Positions 56,785-64,000 of a DNA stretch of 64,000 nt are shown piece by piece. The translations under genes and the position numbers were made by a program. The stretch is from NCBI RefSeq assembly GCF_030272615.1, contig NC_081415.1, forward strand, positions 605,995,137 through 606,059,136, given 5' to 3'. Origin of the DNA: Cryptomeria japonica (taxonomy: Eukaryota > Streptophyta > Pinopsida > Cupressales > Cupressaceae). How positions within the stretch are numbered: position 1 is the stretch's first letter; each line of letters starts with the position of its first letter. Below the pieces are notes generated by a model that saw only the letters and a program-made list of their open reading frames with translations, was not told the DNA's origin and made no database searches.

Positions 56785-59549
56785 TTGCATTTGCATAGTG
56801 ACATGTTTGTTGAAATGAGGTCTCAATCATGTCAATCCAATCTCTACATGTCTCAAAACTTGGATCAAACTTATCATGATGATGTAAATGTTCAAATACA
56901 AAAACTAGAGGAGAAACTAGCTCAAGAAAATGAGATCTTGGAACAAAGAGTGAAAAACATTGAGAAGAATAGATCACAAATGTCCAAAATGTTTTGAAAA
57001 TTTCCAGGTCGAAATCCAAAGATTGAGCCAATTGATGTAAGATCTCTTCTTGAACGATCAAACATACCAGCTCTCCTCTCCCAAACAAAGATGATGAAAC
57101 AATTTCAAGAAAAGAGACAACATCAATTTCAACATTATGTGCCTCCACAACAAGAACAAGAAAGTGTTTACTATCAATCAGATTTTCAACCAATACAACC
57201 AATGGTTCAACCAATTGTTCAACATATACAACCAATACAACCAATGGTCCAATTTCAACAATATGTCCAACCAACTATACAATGTCCACAAATAGTTCAA
57301 CCAATGGTGGAATATCAAAAAGTTCAATCAACATATCAATGTCAACAACCACAACCAAAAATTCAAAAACAAAGGTTGTAGCACACACCAAGCCAAGTTT
57401 CAAACATGTTGGAACAATTGAACCAAGTCCAATATCAAAACATGACATCAGACCAGAACCAACTCCTTGCCAAACAAGTTCAAATTCCAGATACAACCAT
57501 GTCAAAACCTCAAAAGAAAGGTGGCTTTATTGCAATGCTCTTAAGGAAATTATCAAGTGAGTTCTTTGAAGAAGATCAAGATAATACACTTATGTCTAGC
57601 AATGCCTCATCCCCCCATAAACAAATTGACTCTCCAATGGCATCTATCCCTACACCTTTATAAGTTTCCCAAGAACCTTCCATATTGTCCTCATCAAATA
57701 ATACACCCAAGGATGAAATTATCCAAGGGCTATTCATAATTGATTGCCAAGATAATCCAACTCATGATGCACATCCTTCTCATGTTTCAGAAATACAAGA
57801 CCCAATGCAACCATGCACTTTATTTCCATTACCTATTTTAGAGGACCCCATTCGAAGTCCCTCTTCCCCATGTTCAAGCATTGATTCCTTGCCAGAATCC
57901 ATCACAAATGTTCAGAGTGCATTTCCTTCATGCCAAAACATTGGTTCCTTGTCAGAATCCCCCATACATATCCAAAGTCCAACCTCATGTCAAGAGGATA
58001 ATTTAGAGCACGAAGAAATGAGTCCTAAAGAAAATCAAGATCAAGATCCTGAAACCTTATCATCCCATCCAATTGTTGACCAGGACCCCATGTTCCTAGA
58101 CACTCACGATGATTCACTTATTCCTGTCAATTCTATTCAAGAACACAATGTCCTTTCAAATCCCATTGACATTCTAATTCCTAAGAAAGATCAAGATATC
58201 CCTTCCATCCTTTCCGATGATCCCATTAAAATTCAAGAGAAAAGCACCTTTAAAGAGGATTCCAATGATCTTCCTCCTTGTCAAGATCAAATTATTCCTT
58301 TAAACCCTCCACAAGATCCTTTTGTTCCTCTATCTCCTTGTCTAAATGCTCCATATACACTCCAAGATCACATTTCTTTTGATGATCCCATTATTTCTCC
58401 CATTCCATCTCTTGAAGAGCCTATCATTGATCTACGTCCACTACACAATCCTAGTCCCCCTCATGATCCTAGTCCCCTCATGATCCTAATCCCCCCCATG
58501 ATTCTAACGTGTCAGTGCAAGATGTTCATGAACCCCTGACATTAACAATGGGTTCTTCCTCTTTGGTCCAATCTAATCCACTTCAAGATCTCATTATTTC
58601 TCTCATATCATATCCACCTAATAATGGACTTGCATCTTCCTCTAAAAGCACAAAGTATCCTACAAGTCAAGATATTCATAAAGGAAAAGGAGTAGATCTC
58701 CATAAGAAAGAACCCCTCCATATCAAAGAAGATCTTAAGGGTCATGTCTACACAACTCACTCTCAAGACGTTGGTATCCCTCCATCAAAATCAAAGCATA
58801 CACCTTCCCCATCATACTTTCCATCCATCTTAGGTCCTTATATCCCTTCATCCTCTATGCAAGGTTAGCAAAAGCACACATCCTTGAGTAAATTTCATCA
58901 ATCCAAAAGAACTCCATTTCATTCATATCCATCCATGCATTCCTTTCCCCCTCCAAGCAATTTTGATGCCAAGTATAAAAGTCATAAGTCTAAAAATCCA
59001 CATGTATTCAAAGATCAACATGTCCAATCTAATCAATATGTCAAAGCAAAGAAAAATTTGATCTATAAAGAAAAGGTAAAATCCAAAAGGTCACAAAGGC
59101 CCATTGCTCAAAATCAAGCAAATTCAAAATATATATGGGTTCCTAAATCCCTTGTGCAAGCAATGCACTCCAAGGAACCACAAAAGCATGAAAAATAAAA
59201 AACCATGTGGATCCCTAAGCGGCTCCTTGACGCACAAAAGCCTAAGGAAACATCAAAATTGGCATCTAAAATTGCTATTCCTCTATCCAAACTTTCCAAG
59301 TCTATTCCTCCATCACCTCCTTCTTCCATTTTGGGTCCTTATGTCCACAAATCCCTAGCTATTCCTTCATCAAAATCTCAATATCCAAAATACATTTGTC
59401 CTCCATCAGTCCACCACCCCTCAAGGTGTGTGCTAATGTCAATCTTGCCAACATTTCTATCCACTCAAGCACAATTCTTCCAATATCCTATCCATTATCC
59501 AATGCATATTTTCCATCCTTCGATCCCTTTGGTCCAATCCTTTGCATAA
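56785..59549 (+). pseudogene. RT-P gag-like protein, decayed
   Basis: About 920 codons. One phase runs from 56785 to about 58490, with stops at 56995-56997 (TGA), 57379-57381 (TAG) and 57661-57663 (TAA). A frameshift at about 58470-58500, within a CCTCATGATCCTA-type repeat, moves it to a second phase that runs to 59549, with stops at 58866 and 59196. Features in order: a short coiled coil (56875-56995), a Gln/Pro/Val repeat region (57160-57330), a long acidic Pro/Ser/Asp-rich section (57685-58480), then a basic Lys/Ser/Pro-rich section with two copies of a Trp-(V/I)-Pro-Lys motif (59130-59225). No zinc knuckle or protease is seen. Gag-like is inferred from position. Confidence 0.55.
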
Positions 59550-60527
59550 ATCCTTGCCTTAGTTTCATCTCATTTTCCATGTCCTTATCCTACCAACATC
59601 TTTGAGCATACTTCTAAAGGTCATGGTCAATTTTTTTCAAGGCTACCATCCAAACAAAAAGATGTTTGAGTCCTTCTTCCATCCTCTATCATGTGTCCAT
59701 CTTCTATTGAAAAAGTCAAAATACAAAAAAAAAAAAAAAAAAAGTGAGAAAAAAAAAAGAAAAAGAAAAAAAGTACAGCAAAAATAATTCGTCCAAAGGT
59801 GAAAACCTAGCAAACGGGTGCCTTGGGCAAGTACCGTGATGAAAACCTAGCAAACAAGCGTCATGTGTAATCTATGAACTTCTTGCATACCATACTTGGG
59901 GGCAGGTTTCCTCCATACCTTTTGTCCTTCATTGTTCCATTATCCTATCGAACCCATGTCATACTCCTTCATATCCTATTACCCTTCCTTGTCTTATCAT
60001 CCCTCATGTCCATTTTCCCTTTCCACCTTTGATCTTGACAAGGCTGATGATCTTCATGAGCATCATGCATCTTGTTTGCAGCTTTCAGTCTATCATAGCT
60101 TTTGGTCTTTATCCATTTGCTTATTATACCTTTTCATCCATATTCCCTGTCTTATTGCAACTTTCTGCCACTATCCCTTAGCCAATCCCGAACTTTAGTC
60201 CATGTCCCTTATCCATTCTTGGTCTTGCTTATCCTATCCATATCTTATCACTATCCATACACTCTTTTTCATTCCTTGATCTTGATTTGACATAAGGACA
60301 CAAAATTTAAACATGGTTTCAAACACCTCTTGACATGTCCCTGATGCCATGTCACTGCTTTACATTGTCATATCCAGTCTCTTATCCCATCATGCCATAG
60401 CCCTTGAAAATTGCATCCACATTGTCTCCATGATAAAAGGCCTTTGTCTTCCCTCTATCCACCATCATTTCAGAAAGCCTATTTATTCACCTGTCATATT
60501 CCTTGCCTTGCTAGACACTGGGGGCAA
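59550..60527 (+). other. RT-P 3' non-coding region, proximal part
   Basis: Contains a poly(A)/AAAG-rich run (59727-59775), then a twice-repeated phrase GAAAACCTAGCAAAC (59801-59815 and 59840-59854) and C/T-rich sequence. The open frames here are short and low-complexity. No gene called. Confidence 0.5.
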
Positions 60528-60714
60528 AATCATAAAAATTGAAAAATGTCTTGAAAAAATCATTAAAATTGAAAAATGTCCTAAAAAAATCATAAAAATT
60601 GAAAAATGTCCTGAAAAAATCATAAAAATTGAATAATGTCCTGAAAAAATCCAAAAAAATCATATAATGTCCTGGAGGAAAAATCCCTAAAAAATCAAAT
60701 AAAGTCCTGAAAAA
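60528..60714. repeat. Tandem repeat, unit 30 bp
   Basis: Four good and about two decayed copies of a unit containing ATAAAAATTG and AAAATGTCCTGA. Because the unit is divisible by three, the chance frame across it repeats ten residues. Confidence 0.9.
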
Positions 60715-61719
60715 ATGAACACAAAAAAATTGTAAAAACTCGAAAAGCAAAACAAAAAAAATATCCCCTTTATGCATAAGACAGATCACTGAGCATCCCT
60801 CCAATGACACGCAATCACCCATTGTGCTTTAATGAAATCACGTATTCACAGATGAACTTTTTCAATCAAACCAGACATTCAAACTGATTAAAATTGTCAT
60901 ATCAATCAATCAACATCAATACCATTTGTCCTTGTCCCTACTATCATGGGTCTTATATAGGGTGTGGTATACTCGAAACCAGACTGTGTCCTATCTTAGA
61001 TGGGGTACCGCATGTCCTGAAACCAGACAGCATGATCGTCCTATCAACACTTTCAACTTTTGACAATGAAGATCAAGATGTTTGTTTGACTTGTTGGAAT
61101 TAGCGAGTCTTATCATTTATTGATTTATCTTCGATCATGTTCCTATGTTGCTCGATGATGTCACTAAGTGATTTAGAGTGACCAGGATGGTTCATGGTCC
61201 CCTTTCTTTTTTTTTGTGATTGTTGTTTGTGGAATGTTTGTTACAACCTCGGGCACCTATATCATTGGGTGTCTATGATAAGTACGTTCTCTTTGTGAAT
61301 GCCGCACATACCTCGACCCTTGATGTATGCACCCTAGGATGCTTCACTCATTCCTTGTGTGTGATGTGTCTGTCTTTTGCAAAAAGGGGTTGCGTTTCAG
61401 CTATGGCCTTCAATGCCATGATGATATGCGTCTGTTTTGCTACATTAAATAAAGGTTCTCACCTACAAAGTGCATTACTGAAAGCAAGTTTTTTCCTTCA
61501 TCTCTAATTGTCCTCTGTCTAATTTCTTCTTACTAACATTTCTTCCGTTAGTCTTGGCAGTCCGTTCGAACCTATCGTCTTCTGTCATTCTTATCAATCA
61601 CTTGGCCTCTTTTCTGGAATTTTCCGGCCAATTCCTCGAGGGGGCATGCATATGTCATTATTATTGTCTAGGGAATTTTCATTATTGTTCTTTGAAACAA
61701 CACTTAAAATCGCATTGTC
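60715..61719 (+). other. RT-P 3' non-coding region, distal part
   Basis: About 1 kb between the tandem repeat and the polypurine tract. Short frames at 60894-61103 and 61220-61507 have no recognised domain. The last 120 bases are the part also found, inverted, next to the RT-F LTR. Confidence 0.5.
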
Positions 61720-61722
61720 TCA

Positions 61723-61736
61723 AAGATGGGCAAAAT
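61723..61736 (+). other. RT-P polypurine tract
   Basis: AAAGATGGGCAAAA directly before the LTR start TGTAGACACC. Confidence 0.8.
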
Positions 61737-63030
61737 GTAGACACCTAAAAATGGTCAACGCTTGCGGAGTCATGCTTTAACATTGGCGCATTGCCTTATT
61801 TTAGGTTTTTGCATCGCATTAACATTTCTTCTATGTTGCATACTTGGTCTTTATCATTTGTGAGCATCGAGTCCTTCTTCTGCATTCCTCATTTTTATCG
61901 CTTTTGAATTAGGGTTTTGTCCTCTTATCAATCTTGTCATTTTGAGATCGATTTGTCATCGATCCTTGTCCTCTTCAATCATGTCAATTGGCACATATCA
62001 ATTTGGTCTCTTTATCAATATTGGTCAATTTGTCAACCAATTTCAATTGTTTATCAATCAAATCATTTATCAAGTCAAAATCATGATTAAATCGAATCTA
62101 CATCAATTATCTTTTGTCAAGACCTAATCTTCTAAGGTTTTATGATTTATTCATTTAATCTTGTTTGTCATTTTCCCTCTAGGTTAAATAATTTATTTAT
62201 TTATCCTAAGTATTCTTGTCACAATTAAATATTTATTTAATTGGCTAATTAATTCCCCCTCTTTTTGTGAATTAATTAATGAATGAAAAATTATTAACTA
62301 ATTCACCTAATTTTCTAATTTCATCAATTTCTAATTTCCTAATTTCCACATCATTTCTAATTTTCTAATTTCCTAATTTTCTAATTTTCATAATTCCTAA
62401 TTTCCACCTATTTTCTAATTTGTCAAATTCAATTTCCACCTAATTAATTTCTCTCTAGTCTCTCCCTATTTTTGTGCTTTGGTGGAAGCATGAATTTCTC
62501 ATGCGTCATACTATTGGCATAGCAAGATGTCATAAGCTTCTAGTCCTCTAACCTTTGCATTGGCAATATGTCATAATTCATGACATAGAAGGTGTCATAA
62601 CCTTCTTCCTTGAACTCAATTGTGCCATTTTTGAAGTCAATTGCCTAAAATATCAATTTCATGCTAATCTTATCCTCTCTCCAATTTGTCTATAAATTGG
62701 ATGAATTTCTTCAATCAAAGCCCCTAGTCGAATCAATCACGCTTCTAGTACCCTTATGATGTCATGTTATCTTGTCAATCTTGCTTTCATCTCATGCTTA
62801 TGCACTTGTAGGTGAGATCCACAAAACAAAGCAATTTGAAGGAGAAAGAAGGACAATGGAGCCACATGAAGGAGACATTTGCGTTTAGTTTGCTTAGATT
62901 TCATTTAGAATGTCTTGTTTTCATGTTTTCATTGAATGTAATTAGGATTGTTATCACTGCATTTTAGTTTTCATGATTGAACTACGCTAATGTTTATATT
63001 GCTTTGATGATTTCCAGATTCCTATCTACA
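61737..63030 (+). repeat. RT-P 3' LTR (1294 bp)
   Basis: Very similar to 53231-54573 apart from the 48-bp unit, and followed by CTTAT. Confidence 0.93.
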
Positions 63031-63152
63031 CTTATTAGCTTCACATTCGACTAGCATAGAGTTTTTCAATTTCACATTTGTTAAATTAACAAAAAAAATT
63101 CAATTTTTCTTCCAAATTTGATCAAGATAATCAAGCACTTGATTTTTTACTA

Positions 63153-64000
63153 TTGATTAATGCTCATTCTAATTTTTTATTGAAGGAGATGCTTCTTGTT
63201 CTTAGTACATGCCAAAATAGGCCTAAGGGTCTTGTGTTGCATGGCAATGTGAGTGATGATGATCAATCTGTGTTCCTTCGAGTGGTTCTCTACCATATTT
63301 TGTACATGCCTGAGGTTACGACCAAAAGGGGCCTGATTACTACCCTTGTGGAGAGATGGCACACTAAGACTTGTTCATTCCATTTGCCAACAGTTGAGGC
63401 TTCAGTTACATTAGAGGACGTGTCGAGGATCCTCCATATTCCGATTCACAGAGAGTGAGTCGCATATGATCATAGATCGAGGATTGTAGCCCTTTGTGAG
63501 TTCTATGAGTGTGAGTAGGATGACCTTGGTATCGAGGCACTCTATGAGATTGGGTGGGACCATTTGACGCGAGAGTATGATGATCTGAGTATCGTTATCT
63601 GCAACCACATAGTAGGTACATTGGTTCTGAACTGACGAAACCATGGATTTCTAGTGGGTTGGGGTAGGGCATTGGCTAGCATGATTGGAGAGGGTTGAGT
63701 GTATGCTTGGGGGCCTTGTGTTCTAACGATGTTATACTGTCAGATGCACTCAGTGGTTTACTTAGGTTATCTCTCCATCAGTTGTGGTATCACACTCCTC
63801 CAAGTCTAGGCATGGGAGCATATTGTTGTTTTCAAGCCAGTGGTTCATGTGTAGTTGCAGGCTGAGGAGCCATATGCATACAGATATATAGGTGTTATTC
63901 ACCATAGGGGGATAGGACACACACTATAATAGCAGAATTTGATCGATGTATTATAGAATTTCATATGAAGACCGTATTTAGATTTCCTCAGATGGCCAGA
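63153..64000 (+). pseudogene. Plant mobile domain (PMD) protein relic, runs off the window
   Basis: The first 101 codons (63153-63455) carry the opening of a PMD (aminotransferase-like plant mobile domain): a segment ending in LVERW, then a His-Leu-Pro stretch and a TLEDV-(S)-(R)-ILHIPI block. After TGA at about 63456 the same phase continues with further stops, and from about 63700 another phase gives a LQVWAWEH segment, also typical of the domain. So there are several stops and at least one frameshift. PMD proteins occur as host genes and inside gypsy and Mutator-type elements. Here the frame is antisense to the RT-F LTR, which suggests the transposon-borne kind. It lacks a visible start codon because RT-P split the unit. 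Confidence 0.75.

Larger units (their letters stand above)
53231..63030 (+). mobile_element. RT-P: non-autonomous LTR retrotransposon with a Pro/Ser/Gln-rich frame
   Basis: A 9800-bp element. LTRs at 53231-54573 and 61737-63030 start TGTAGACACC and end CCTATCTACA. Target duplication CTTAT lies at 53226-53230 and 63031-63035. Order: primer site, a tandem-repeat leader, a decayed long frame (56785-59549), a tandem-repeat 3' region and a purine tract. No protease, reverse transcriptase or integrase motif is visible. The primer site matches RT-G and the LTR ends match RT-F, which ties the three elements to one broader gypsy-like group. Confidence 0.92.

Noticed and set aside
54691-60714. CRISPR-like arrays
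   Set aside because: Units are contiguous and imperfect, without unique spacers, and lie in a plant retrotransposon.

Overview
The window is nuclear DNA from a plant with a large, repeat-filled genome. Supporting signs are plant-type Ty1/copia and Ty3/gypsy elements, initiator-tRNA-Met primer sites, a plant mobile domain (PMD) relic, very long LTRs and long AT microsatellites. A gymnosperm-like genome is a guess. I see no intact host gene, no tRNA or rRNA gene and no organelle DNA. Almost everything is explained by LTR retrotransposons inserted into one another. Element names used here (RT-E, RT-D, RT-C, RT-G, RT-K, RT-F, RT-P) are mine.

Bases 1-40444 are one old minus-strand element, RT-E. 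Its LTR is about 4.4 kb, its left end lies outside the window, and its internal part is only about 2.8 kb with a decayed gag-like frame. Three things have landed in it. (1) A solo LTR of family RT-D lies at 576-4595 in the left RT-E LTR (duplication TTTTT). (2) A complete but dead Ty1/copia element, RT-C, lies on the minus strand at 7858-12845 (duplication TGATG). (3) A full RT-D element lies at 15793-36721 in the right RT-E LTR (duplication AGAAA). RT-D has LTRs of 4855 and 4539 bp and only about 3.7 kb of non-coding interior, and that interior is split by a third-level insertion, RT-G (23431-31267, duplication AAGGT). RT-G encodes only gag and a protease-like region.

Bases 40445-64000 are a second array. 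RT-K (40589-45736, duplication GTAAG) is a non-autonomous element with an initiator-Met primer site and a purine-rich, Lys/Glu-rich decayed interior. About 4.7 kb of AT-rich DNA with a short coding-like relic follows, then the 5' end of a decayed copia element (50465 to about 51385). Next is the 3' LTR of a minus-strand gypsy-like element, RT-F (51386-52506). Beside it, antisense to RT-F, are a TATA box and a PMD-coding relic. RT-P (53231-63030, duplication CTTAT) has split that region. RT-P carries tandem repeats and a long Pro/Ser/Gln-rich decayed reading frame, but no polymerase.

Taken together, only RT-C once carried a full set of enzymes. RT-G, RT-P, RT-D, RT-E and RT-K all lack recognisable reverse transcriptase and integrase in this window, so as families they would depend on enzymes supplied in trans. 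Coding decay is mostly by in-frame stops, often TAG, with few frameshifts. Differences between the two RT-C LTRs are nearly all transitions, as expected of heavily methylated plant DNA. Boundaries were found by pairing LTRs, target duplications and primer sites by eye. No alignment software was used.
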